Positions 53,196 through 60,796 of a stretch of 64,000 nucleotides of DNA are shown piece by piece. The translations under genes were made by a program, and so were the position numbers. The stretch covers positions 1 through 64,000 of the forward strand of contig JAJPGT010000041.1 of the NCBI GenBank assembly GCA_021325655.1, written 5' to 3'. Within the stretch, counting starts at the first letter, position 1. Each line of letters begins with the position of its first letter. The stretch is from Pseudomonadota bacterium (GTDB lineage Bacteria; Chloroflexota; UBA6077; JAJPGT01). The notes beneath the pieces were generated by a model. That model was not told where the DNA came from and made no database searches. It worked only from the letters and a program-made list of their open reading frames with translations.

Positions 53196-53568
53196 CGCCC
53201 GCCGGCTCTCCCGCGGGCGGCCCTTGGCGGATAGCTAGCACGGGTTCTTCCGCCATTGGGAGCGCCTGGTCGAGGCATTGGCGACAGTTGACAAGGGCAA
53301 ACCGCGTTGCCAGGTTCTGGCTGGCGTCCGGGCCCCGCCGCATGTCGTCGGATTCACGCCGCTGGGGAGGGGCTCGACGCCACGGCCGAGGGAGCCACGC
53401 GCCAGGAAGCGGGGAGGCGGGCCGGCGCCTCCAGGGCTACGCCGCCGGCCGGGAAGTCCTATGCTATCCTGTACCCTGCCCGAGGGATGAGCGCATGGAC
53501 AGGCTGCCAGGTGTTGGCCTGCGGCCGGCGGAAGACCGGCCGCAGGCTGACGAGTCGAGCGCGTTCCC
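53196..53568. other. Gap and leader before the ribose-type ABC operon
   Basis: No gene. It begins with a short possible terminator stem (CGCCCGC 53196-53202 with GCGGGCG 53213-53219). Possible -10 boxes TATGCT (53460) and TATCCT (53465) precede the leader hairpin at 53518, but no convincing -35 is visible. Confidence 0.5.
53518..53546 (+). promoter_or_regulatory. Leader stem-loop before the sugar ABC operon
   Basis: CCTGCGGCCGG (53518-53528) pairs perfectly with CCGGCCGCAGG (53536-53546) around the loop CGGAAGA. It ends 22 nt before the ATPase ATG. An 11-bp all-GC stem this close to the start could act on translation or be an attenuator. No known riboswitch fold is recognised. Confidence 0.5.
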
Positions 53569-55122
53569 ATGAGCCAGCCGCTGCTCGAGATGCGAGACAT
53601 TCGCAAGGCGTTTCCCGGCGTCCTAGCCCTGGACGGGGTAAACCTGACCGTCCGGCGCGTTGAAGTGCATTCTGTGGTTGGGGAGAACGGCGCTGGCAAG
53701 TCCACGCTGATGAAGATCCTCTCCGGCGTGGTGCCCAGGGACGCTGGCGAGATTCTCATCGACGGGCAGCCGGTCGAGATCACCAGCCCGCGCGTGGCGC
53801 AGGCGCTGGGGATCAGCACGATCTACCAGGAGTTCAACCTGGTGCCGAGCTTGAGCGTCGCGGAGAACATCTTCCTGGGGCACCAGCCGGGCCGCCTGGG
53901 GCTGGTTGATTGGCGCCGGCTGGAGCAGGACGCGGCGAAGCTGCTGGACTGGCTCGGGGTGAAGCTCGACCCGCACGTGCCGGTCGCCACCCTCAGCGTG
54001 GCGCAGCAGCAGATGGTGGAGGTGGCCAAGGCGCTGTCCAGCCGGGCCCGCATCCTGATCATGGACGAGCCGACCTCGGCCCTGACCGAGCGCGAGGCGG
54101 AGCTGCTGTTTGCCCTGATCCGCAGGCTGAAGGCCGAGGGCATCGCCATCATCTTCATCTCGCACCGCCTGGAAGAGATCTTCGAGATCGCCGATCGGAT
54201 CACGGTGCTGCGCGACGGCAGGCTGGTGGCGACGGTAGACGCGGCACAGACGAATCCGAGCGAGATCGTGCGGATGATGGTCGGGCGCGTGCTGGAGGAT
54301 CTGTTCCACAAGGAGCCGGCGCGGATCGGCGAGGTCGTGCTGGAGGTGCGCGGGCTGAGCCGAACAGTCTCGCAGGACGGCGCGGTGCGGCGGGTGCTGG
54401 ACAATGTGAGCTTCCAGGTGCGGCGCGGCGAGATCGTCGGACTGGCCGGCCTGGTTGGAGCCGGCCGCACCGAAGTGGCGCGCGCCATCGTCGGCGCCGA
54501 TCCGATCGACAGCGGCGAGATCTGGCTCGACGGCCGGCCGGTCCACATCCGCTCACCCCAGGATGCGATTCGGCTGGGGATCGGCTTCGTCCCGGAGGAT
54601 CGGAAGACACAGGCCCTCATCCTGAACATGGCGGTGCGCGAGAACATCAGCCTGGCGCTGCTCGGCACCCGTGGCTACGGCCCCCTGCACATCGGCGAGG
54701 AGCGGTCGCTGGCCCGGCGGCTGGTGGAAGCCCTCCTGATCCGTACTCCCAGCGTGGAGCAGCGGGTGGTGAACTTGAGCGGCGGCAATCAGCAGAAGGT
54801 GGTCATCGCCAAGTGGCTGGCGCTGTCACCCAAGGTGCTGATCCTGGATGAGCCGACGCGAGGCATCGACGTGGCCGCCAAGGCCGAGGTCCACGCACTG
54901 ATGAGCCGTCTGGCCGGGCAGGGGGTTGGCATCCTGATGATCTCCTCCGAGCTGCCAGAAGTGCTGAGCATGAGCGACCGGATCCTGGTCATGTGCGAGG
55001 GGCGCATTACCTGCGACCTGCCGCGGGCGGAGGCCGACCAGGAGAAGGTGATGACGTGCGCGACGCAGCGGCGCCTGGTCAGCACCGCGAGCACCAACGG
55101 GAGCGACGACAGTGGCGGGTAG
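53569..55122 (+). CDS. Sugar ABC transporter ATPase, two-domain (RbsA/MglA-like)
   Basis: 517 residues with two ABC domains in one chain. First: Walker A GENGAGKST, LSVAQQQMVEVAKAL, Walker B ILIMDEPTSALT and FISHRLEE. Second: degenerate Walker A GLVGAGRTEVAR, signature LSGGNQQKVVIAKWL, and Walker B LILDEPTRGIDV. This is the CUT2 architecture used for ribose, galactose, xylose or autoinducer-2 import. It overlaps the permease gene by 11 nt. The start ATG 53569 is preceded by a stem-loop rather than a strong ribosome site. Confidence 0.94.
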   Translation: MSQPLLEMRDIRKAFPGVLALDGVNLTVRRVEVHSVVGENGAGKSTLMKILSGVVPRDAGEILIDGQPVEITSPRVAQALGISTIYQEFNLVPSLSVAENIFLGHQPGRLGLVDWRRLEQDAAKLLDWLGVKLDPHVPVATLSVAQQQMVEVAKALSSRARILIMDEPTSALTEREAELLFALIRRLKAEGIAIIFISHRLEEIFEIADRITVLRDGRLVATVDAAQTNPSEIVRMMVGRVLEDLFHKEPARIGEVVLEVRGLSRTVSQDGAVRRVLDNVSFQVRRGEIVGLAGLVGAGRTEVARAIVGADPIDSGEIWLDGRPVHIRSPQDAIRLGIGFVPEDRKTQALILNMAVRENISLALLGTRGYGPLHIGEERSLARRLVEALLIRTPSVEQRVVNLSGGNQQKVVIAKWLALSPKVLILDEPTRGIDVAAKAEVHALMSRLAGQGVGILMISSELPEVLSMSDRILVMCEGRITCDLPRAEADQEKVMTCATQRRLVSTASTNGSDDSGG

Positions 55123-56119
55123 CGCGAAGGTCACCCCGGCCGAGAGGGCGCGGGCGGCGACGCTTGGCCAGGAGCTGCTCCAGCGTGCCCGACACGTCTG
55201 GCGGCAGCAGGGGACGCTGGTCGCCTTCCTGGTGATCTGCATCGCCTTTGCCCTCACTGCGCCGGGCTTTCTGACCCCGGACAACATCTTTAACGTCCTG
55301 CGCCAGGTGGCGATCGTCGGGATCCTCTCGGTTGGCGAGACGTTCGTGCTGCTGACCGGCGGGGTGGACCTGTCGGTCGCCTCGCTGCTCGCCTTCACCG
55401 GCATCGTCTCCGCCTCGGTCGAGGCGGGCCATCATGGGACGGCGCTGGCGGTGCTGGTGGCTCTGGCGCTGGGGGCAGGGCTGGGGCTGGTGCAGGGGCT
55501 GGTCACGACCCGGATGCGGATTCCACCTTTCATCGTCACACTCGGCGGGCTGTCGGCTTTTCGCGGCGCGACGCTGCTGTGGAACGGCGGCAACCCGGTG
55601 ATCGGGATGGGGCCGACGTATCTCTTCTTCGGCAAGGGAATGCTCGGGCCGGTGCCGGTGCCGGTCATCATCTTCCTGGCCGCGATTGCCATCTGCCAGT
55701 TCGTGCTGACCCGGACCAAGTTCGGCCGTTTCATCTACGCCGTGGGCGGCAACCCCGAGGCGGCGCGGCTGTCCGGGCTCAACGTCGACCTGCTCGTGAC
55801 CGCAGTGTACGTCATCTCCGGCTTCTTCGCTGGCCTGGCCGGCCTGGTGCTGACCTCGCGGCTGAACGCCGCCGACCCGGTGACTGCCACGGGATGGGAA
55901 CTGACGGCGATCGCCGCCGTGGTCATCGGCGGCACCAGCCTGTTCGGTGGCACCGGCTCGATGCTCGGGACGCTCATCGGGGCGCTGATCATCGGCGTCA
56001 TCAACAACGGCCTGACCCTGATGAACGTGCCGTCCTACTACCAGCAGATCGTCATCGGGATCATCATCGTCCTCGCCGTCTGGAGCGACTCGCTGGTGAA
56101 GGGGCGGGGCAAACGGTAG
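55112..56119 (+). CDS. Sugar ABC transporter permease (RbsC-like)
   Basis: 335 residues from GTG 55112. Eight to ten hydrophobic helices, with FVLLTGGVDLSVASLLAF, TRMRIPPFIVTLGGLSAFRGATLLWNGG and GGNPEAARLSGLN as CUT2 permease landmarks. AVVIGGTSLFGGTGSM is a further one. It starts inside the ATPase gene, showing tight coupling, and is followed after 106 nt by the binding-protein gene. Sugar specificity is unknown. Confidence 0.94.
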   Translation: MAGSAKVTPAERARAATLGQELLQRARHVWRQQGTLVAFLVICIAFALTAPGFLTPDNIFNVLRQVAIVGILSVGETFVLLTGGVDLSVASLLAFTGIVSASVEAGHHGTALAVLVALALGAGLGLVQGLVTTRMRIPPFIVTLGGLSAFRGATLLWNGGNPVIGMGPTYLFFGKGMLGPVPVPVIIFLAAIAICQFVLTRTKFGRFIYAVGGNPEAARLSGLNVDLLVTAVYVISGFFAGLAGLVLTSRLNAADPVTATGWELTAIAAVVIGGTSLFGGTGSMLGTLIGALIIGVINNGLTLMNVPSYYQQIVIGIIIVLAVWSDSLVKGRGKR

Positions 56120-56225
56120 CGCTTCAAGGAGGTGAAACGGGGAGGACCACAACGACCGGCGTGGCGAATGTGCCGCGCACGAGGGCAGCTTCTCTTCCAT
56201 CATCTCGGTCAAGCAAGGAGAACGC

Positions 56226-57482
56226 ATGCAGCGACGTGGTACCTCACACTTTGGCATAGGCGCGGCCCTTACCATCTCCGTGCTCCTGGTGAATGCCTGT
56301 GCCCCGGCGGCGGCGCCCCCTGCCACCACCGCGCCCGCCGCCGCTCCCACCAGTGCCCCGGCTGCTGCGCCGACCACTGCGCCCACCACGGCCGCCGCGG
56401 CGCCAACCCGGGCCGCAGCTCCGACAACGGCTGCCGCGCCGACCACCGCGGCAGCCACGCCCGCCGCCGCGCCGACCCGGGCGGTCACTCCCGCCGCGGC
56501 GACCCCAGCGGCGGCCGCGACCCGGGCAGCCACGCCCGCTGCCGCGGCCAGCCCCACCGCCGCGGCCGTCGCCCCGGTCCCGGCCATCCCCACGGTCGCC
56601 CCGGCCCCCGGCAAGCAGTACAAGATCGCCTTCTCCGTCCCAGCGCTGAGCTTCCCCTTCTTCCAGATTATGGAGAAGGACATCAAGAAGGAAGGGCAGC
56701 GGCTGAATGTGACGATCAACACCCTGGATGGCGAGGACCAGACGACCAAGCAGACCGCCGACATTGAAGCGGCGATCGCCCAGAAGGTGGATGGGATTGT
56801 CATTAGCCCGAAGGACGTCGACGCACTGGTCCCCGCGATCGAGGAAGCGAACAGCGCCAAGATCCCCGTCGTCACCGTGGACCGAACCATCAACAAGCAG
56901 GAGCTGCTGCTCGGCCACGTCGGCGCGGACAACGTCGAGGGCGGCCGGCTCCAAGCCCGCTACGTGCTGGACCAGTTCAAGAACAAGCAAGGGCCGGCGA
57001 AGATCATCCTGCTCCGAGGCGAGCCCGGATCCTCGCCGGAGCGCGACCGCTCCGCCGGGATCCTGGACGTGGTCAACGCCAACAAGGACAAGCTGCAGAT
57101 TGTGTTCGACCAGACGGCGCACTTCCGCCGGGCGGAGGCGGCCACGGTGATGGAGAACGCGATCACCGCGGTGCCGCAGTTCGACGCGGTGATCGCGGAG
57201 AACGATGAGATGATCGAAGGCGCCAGCCAGGTCATCAAGGCCAAGGGGCTCGAGGGCAAAGTGCTGATGGTCGGCTTCGACGCGATCGACGAGACGCTCC
57301 AGCACATCAAGGAAGGGACCATCAACGCCACCATCGAGCAGTGGCCAGGCAAGCAGTCGGCGGGCGCGCTCAACCTGCTGTACAACGACCTGGCCTACGG
57401 CAAGCAGCCGGCGCAGAAGATCAACTTCATTACGCCCACGCTCATCACCAAGGACAACATCTCCGAGACAGAGGAGCACTAG
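56226..57482 (+). CDS. Sugar-binding lipoprotein (RbsB-like) with very long Ala/Pro/Thr linker
   Basis: 418 residues. Lipobox LLVNAC with C25, then ~100 residues (26-128) made almost only of Ala, Pro, Thr and a few Arg, in PTRA/PTTAAA/ATPAAA-type units. The type-1 periplasmic binding fold follows from about residue 131: KIAFSVPALSFPFFQIMEKDIKKEG, GIVISPKDVDALVPAIEEA, IPVVTVDRTI, LLRGEPGSSPERDR and AVIAENDEMIEGA. The linker would hold the receptor well away from the membrane, perhaps through a thick cell wall. ATG 56226 has AAGGAG 7 nt upstream. Confidence 0.93.
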   Translation: MQRRGTSHFGIGAALTISVLLVNACAPAAAPPATTAPAAAPTSAPAAAPTTAPTTAAAAPTRAAAPTTAAAPTTAAATPAAAPTRAVTPAAATPAAAATRAATPAAAASPTAAAVAPVPAIPTVAPAPGKQYKIAFSVPALSFPFFQIMEKDIKKEGQRLNVTINTLDGEDQTTKQTADIEAAIAQKVDGIVISPKDVDALVPAIEEANSAKIPVVTVDRTINKQELLLGHVGADNVEGGRLQARYVLDQFKNKQGPAKIILLRGEPGSSPERDRSAGILDVVNANKDKLQIVFDQTAHFRRAEAATVMENAITAVPQFDAVIAENDEMIEGASQVIKAKGLEGKVLMVGFDAIDETLQHIKEGTINATIEQWPGKQSAGALNLLYNDLAYGKQPAQKINFITPTLITKDNISETEEH

Positions 57483-57496
57483 CCGGGCGCCGCGGT

Positions 57497-57542
57497 GCGC
57501 GAAGCCGGGTGGGGGGCACAGCATCTCCCCCCGGCTTCGCGC
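57497..57542 (+). terminator. Strong hairpin after the sugar ABC operon
   Basis: GCGCGAAGCCGGG (57497-57509) and CCCGGCTTCGCGC (57530-57542) form a perfect 13-bp stem. Extra G/C pairing inside the loop is possible (GGGGGG with CCC). It starts 14 nt after the binding-protein stop. No T-tract, as is common for GC-rich organisms, but position and stability favour termination. Confidence 0.7.
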
Positions 57543-57567
57543 GCGGCTCCCTGATCCACGGCGGGCC

Positions 57568-58152
57568 GTGGACGGCCCGACCGGCCCCCTCGTATCCTGC
57601 GCTTCGAGAGATACGCCTGGTGTCCCGGAGATTTCTCTGCCCGCGCCACGCTCGCCCTCCCGTCCCGGCCGGTGGCCTGCCGGCGCCCGTCGCCCTGGTG
57701 AGCTGAGCACCGCCGGCTTTCTGAGCGGTCTGCTCGACCAGACCCGCGCCCGCCTGCCCGACGCGCTGCGCGACTGCCAGATGCGCCAGCAGTGGTCGCT
57801 GGCCAAGCTGTGGTACGACGACCCGGCGCTGCACTTCGAGGTGTGGCTACACCGGGCGCGGGCGCGGGTGGAGGTGGGGCTGCACTTCGAGACACGTGAT
57901 GCGGCGCGCAACCGGCGCATGCTGGACGCCATCGCCGAGGAGCTGCTGTTCATCAAGGCGGCGCTGAGCGACGGCGTGGAGGCGGAGCCCTGGGACAAGG
58001 GCTGGACGCGGGTGTATCACACCCTGCCGTTGGAGCCGCTCTTGCCCGACTTCCAGGCGCGGCTCGCGGAGCACTTCGCCCTGTTTGTCGAAACGCTCGA
58101 GCCGCTACGGCGGGACGCGGTACAGATGCTCGGTGGCGCGTCGGGTGCGTAG
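57568..58152 (+). CDS. Hypothetical protein, soluble alpha/beta
   Basis: Up to 194 residues. Only the part from about residue 46 (STAGFLSGLLDQTRARLPDALRDC) looks like a folded protein. It has SLAKLWYDDPALHFEVWLHRARARVEVGLHFETRDAARN, then KGWTRVYHTLPLEPLLPDFQARLAEHF. The N-terminal ~45 residues are Pro/Arg-rich and may be non-coding read-through of the terminator region, so the real start is uncertain. A non-ATG start near 57700 is possible. No family recognised. Confidence 0.5.
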   Translation: MDGPTGPLVSCASRDTPGVPEISLPAPRSPSRPGRWPAGARRPGELSTAGFLSGLLDQTRARLPDALRDCQMRQQWSLAKLWYDDPALHFEVWLHRARARVEVGLHFETRDAARNRRMLDAIAEELLFIKAALSDGVEAEPWDKGWTRVYHTLPLEPLLPDFQARLAEHFALFVETLEPLRRDAVQMLGGASGA

Positions 58153-58355
58153 CCTCGCTCCCTGGCCGCACGGCGTGCGCGGCGCCGCGTACGCTGGCTC
58201 TACCCCGCGCGGGCGTTCAGACGAGCCCGAACCCGCGCAGCAGCACGAACGCCCCGGCGACCAGCCCACCTGTCAGCAGCGCGAGAGATTAAGCCGCCAG
58301 TTGTCAGGACAGGCCTGAGCTCCGGCGGAGCTTCCGCTGAATGATCTGCCCGTTC

Positions 58356-58952
58356 TCACGGTGCGGATACGGCCCCCGCAGGCTGGCCGTCTCGCTCCTG
58401 CGCAGTCGGACCTCCCCGATGCCGAGCCCCGCGTACCTCGGTCAGGTGAGCCCGCCGAAAGTACGGCACAGCCAGCAGCTCGGCGTCGGACGCCCAGCGC
58501 ACCGCCTCGACATCAACGTAGCCAGCACGCACCAGCGCCCGCGCTCCACTGCGCGAGAGCGTGGGGATCGCGGCTTGCAGCCGCGCGACTGCGTCCCCCA
58601 GCTTGATCGGCGGCCACACGAGACCGCGCCCCGCGGCTCTCCAACTGGTGGCCGGCGCCGCGCGCGAGCCGCCGTCGAACGTGGCACACAGCAGTGGGTG
58701 CTCCGGGGGGAGCAGGGCGCACGCTTCGCGGTACCAGGCGCTCGCTGCAGGATCCTGCCGCAGCCGGCGTAGCGCCTCGGCGTGGATCTGCCGGATGCGA
58801 ACGCCCGAGACCCCCAGCGCCGCACCGATCTCGCGGTAGGAGCGCGGCGGGCAGATGAAGTGGCGCTGCCACAACACCTGCGCTGCCCGCGCGGCAGCCC
58901 GGCACATACCCTGGCTCCGTAGCCACCGCTCGAGCGTGGCCTCCGTGACCAT
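58356..58952 (-). CDS. Regulator combining sigma-region-4-like HTH and alpha-CTD-like HhH domain
   Basis: 198 residues from ATG 58950-58952. Residues ~37-66 (RSYREIGAALGVSGVRIRQIHAEALRRLR) follow the pattern of sigma-70 region 4, which contacts the -35 element. Residues ~117-175 are a helix-hairpin-helix resembling the RNA polymerase alpha C-terminal domain: IPTLSRSGARALVRAGYVDVEAVRWASDAELLAVPYF. No sigma region 2 is present, so it is not a complete sigma factor. The ending RGARHRGG is basic and disordered. It may bring polymerase to promoters or bind DNA as a repressor. Alternative: a repeat-binding HTH protein. Confidence 0.6.
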   Translation of the reverse strand: MVTEATLERWLRSQGMCRAAARAAQVLWQRHFICPPRSYREIGAALGVSGVRIRQIHAEALRRLRQDPAASAWYREACALLPPEHPLLCATFDGGSRAAPATSWRAAGRGLVWPPIKLGDAVARLQAAIPTLSRSGARALVRAGYVDVEAVRWASDAELLAVPYFRRAHLTEVRGARHRGGPTAQERDGQPAGAVSAP

Positions 58953-59043
58953 GCCCGACTTCCCCGTCTCCAGCGCTCCCGTCAGCCCGTCAGCGTCCCC
59001 TCTACACGTTATCCACCTGCCACCACCCTGGCGCCTACAGCCG

Positions 59044-59733
59044 TCACCGTCCGGATGGGCCGAGGGCGACCGCGGCCCGCGCCTCCTCGTCGCCGACACC
59101 ACCCGGCCGGCGGGCAAGCACCCGCGGGTGGCACGTGCGAACGAGCGCGAGCGCTGCGAGCAGGGTTCCCAGCAGCCCTACCACAAGCCCGCCGATCCCG
59201 ATCAGCCGCGCAGTCTGCGCCTCTGCCTGCGCAGAGGCCAGTTGCAGGGACAGGTCACTGTTCAGCGGGACCGCATCCGGGAACTGCAGCGATTTGGGTG
59301 CCTTGACGTCTTCGAACTTCAATCCGGACTCGAACAGCTCATGAACAGGCTGGCCCTCCACGGTACCGTCGAACAGGAAGCGGTAGCCGCCCTGGCGGGT
59401 GGGAATGAAGCTGACCAGGTAGACACCCGGCTGGTCCGGAACCGCCTGCAGTTCCTTCTGCTGGAACGGCTGGGTCTGGAACGCGATGCGGGCCGTCAGG
59501 GTGTTCTGCAGACCGAGCACCGGCTGATGGTCGGCCAGGCGGGTGACGACCAGCTTCGCACCGTTCGACTCCCCGGCGACCGCGGGCTCCCGATAGAAGC
59601 TGACACGGAACTCATAGGTGTTGGCGACCACCCGCGTCTCCGTGGCAAAGGCTCCAGTCGTGAGCGCGACGAGCCCCGCCAGGGCGAACATCACCGACCC
59701 GAGCAGTGAGCGTATTCCGCGCGACATTCTCAT
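59044..59733 (-). CDS. Secreted protein with C-terminal membrane anchor (YtkA/CopC-like beta domain)
   Basis: 229 residues. A signal peptide ends near residue 30 (LAGLVALTTGAFA). A beta-rich domain of ~120 residues follows (YEFRVSFYREPAVAGESNGAKLVVT, PGVYLVSFIPTRQGGYRFLFDG). One hydrophobic helix (IGIGGLVVGLLGTLLAALALV) precedes a cytoplasmic tail. The layout resembles YtkA/YcnI-type extracytoplasmic proteins linked to copper handling. It is the last gene of the minus-strand operon with the copper-site lipoprotein 21 nt upstream. The link to copper is inferred from that neighbour. Confidence 0.65.
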   Translation of the reverse strand: MRMSRGIRSLLGSVMFALAGLVALTTGAFATETRVVANTYEFRVSFYREPAVAGESNGAKLVVTRLADHQPVLGLQNTLTARIAFQTQPFQQKELQAVPDQPGVYLVSFIPTRQGGYRFLFDGTVEGQPVHELFESGLKFEDVKAPKSLQFPDAVPLNSDLSLQLASAQAEAQTARLIGIGGLVVGLLGTLLAALALVRTCHPRVLARRPGGVGDEEARAAVALGPSGR

Positions 59734-59754
59734 CCTCTACTCCGATAGACCAGC

Positions 59755-60714
59755 TCAGTTGAAGCAATAGATCGCGCGTCGATTGGGCAGAGATGGGTAG
59801 TAAAAGGCGAACACATTGGAGTGCTCTTGATATTGATTGTGTGGACCGAAACCGATGATGTTGTCGGTGTTGTTCACGTAGGTCGAGGTCCAGATGATCC
59901 CCTCGCCCTGCTTGAACGGGATCGGGTCGGTGAAGATCTTCTCCGGCGGCTCGTTCCAGTTGGTCGAGCTATAGATCTCCTCGCCGCGGCTACCGTCCGC
60001 TCGCTTGCGGTAGATGTGCATCTCCTTGCCACGACTGTGGAAGTGCCCGGTCATCACCAGGAGCTTCAGGTCCTGCGGGAAATCGCACTGGGCCGTCCAG
60101 CTCGATTCCGCATGTGGCGGCAGCGCCAGCTTGCGGTCCTGGGCGAAGATGCCGCCCGTGTATTCCTTGACGCTGCCGGGCTCCGCCGCCCAGAGATTCA
60201 CGATCGCCTTCGCGTGCCCGGTAAGCGTCTTCTGGATCTCCGTGTTGGCGTAGTGCAGTTGCAGGTCTAGCTGCTGATGGGGCTCGAAATGGACCGCCAC
60301 CCCTTTAGGCAGCTCCCAGGTGAAGTCCTGTACCTGGGAGTCGACGAACAGGTCCCAGGATTCCCAGTGCAGGTTGTCGAAGCTATCCTCCACCGTCCCA
60401 TCCGGGATGTCTTCCTTGTCGCTCTTGAACAGGTTGAAGTGGTGGCTGCCCACATTCATCTTGATCTCGACCCGGGAGACGTCCAGCGGCTGGTCGGAGG
60501 GCAGCTTCAGGTAGAAGTTCTTCTGCCATTCCTCGCCCGGCTTCACGTCCAGCGGCCCGATCACCATCTGCACGCCCTTACCCGGCGGGGGCGGGTCCAG
60601 CGTTACGTCCACCGGGCCGCCACCGGCCATGATCTTTGAGCAGCCCCCGGACAGGATGACCGCCATCCCGAGCAGGGCCGAAACGAGAACTGATCCACGC
60701 TGCGTCGTGCGCAT
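59755..60714 (-). CDS. PHM-like type II copper protein, lipoprotein
   Basis: 319 residues. Lipobox LSGGC (C25). The chain shows the two copper sites of the peptidylglycine/dopamine monooxygenase fold. SHHFNLF (H91-H92) and LQLHYAN (H154) form one; MTGHFHSRG (H224, H226) forms the other. H154 to H224 is 70 residues, the same as H172 to H242 in rat PHM. Where PHM has EMCN with the Met ligand, this protein has EHSN (H298), so the second site may be all-His. It would act outside the membrane, as a monooxygenase or copper carrier. It lies between the CRTAC1-like and YtkA-like genes. Confidence 0.7.
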   Translation of the reverse strand: MRTTQRGSVLVSALLGMAVILSGGCSKIMAGGGPVDVTLDPPPPGKGVQMVIGPLDVKPGEEWQKNFYLKLPSDQPLDVSRVEIKMNVGSHHFNLFKSDKEDIPDGTVEDSFDNLHWESWDLFVDSQVQDFTWELPKGVAVHFEPHQQLDLQLHYANTEIQKTLTGHAKAIVNLWAAEPGSVKEYTGGIFAQDRKLALPPHAESSWTAQCDFPQDLKLLVMTGHFHSRGKEMHIYRKRADGSRGEEIYSSTNWNEPPEKIFTDPIPFKQGEGIIWTSTYVNNTDNIIGFGPHNQYQEHSNVFAFYYPSLPNRRAIYCFN

Positions 60715-60796
60715 CGCTCCTCCTCTCCTAATTGTCCTGACGCTGATGTTGTCCTCGCTGTTGTCCTACCTGCGCTGAACATGCTCGCGCCGGTGG

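Noticed and set aside
50441-53572. A 1043-codon plus-strand open frame
   Set aside because: It overlaps AroM-like, DUF917 and MBL genes in another frame, is extremely Arg/Gly/Ala-rich and has no family motifs: a GC-rich shadow.
56244-57998. A 584-codon minus-strand frame ending in a Gly/Arg-rich stretch
   Set aside because: The Gly/Arg run is only the antisense of the Ala/Pro/Thr linker of the binding lipoprotein.
58200-58310. Minus-strand reading ALLTGGLVAGAFVLLRGFGLV then stop
   Set aside because: It looks like the last helix of a membrane protein, but a stop lies two codons upstream and no start exists; at most a short relic.
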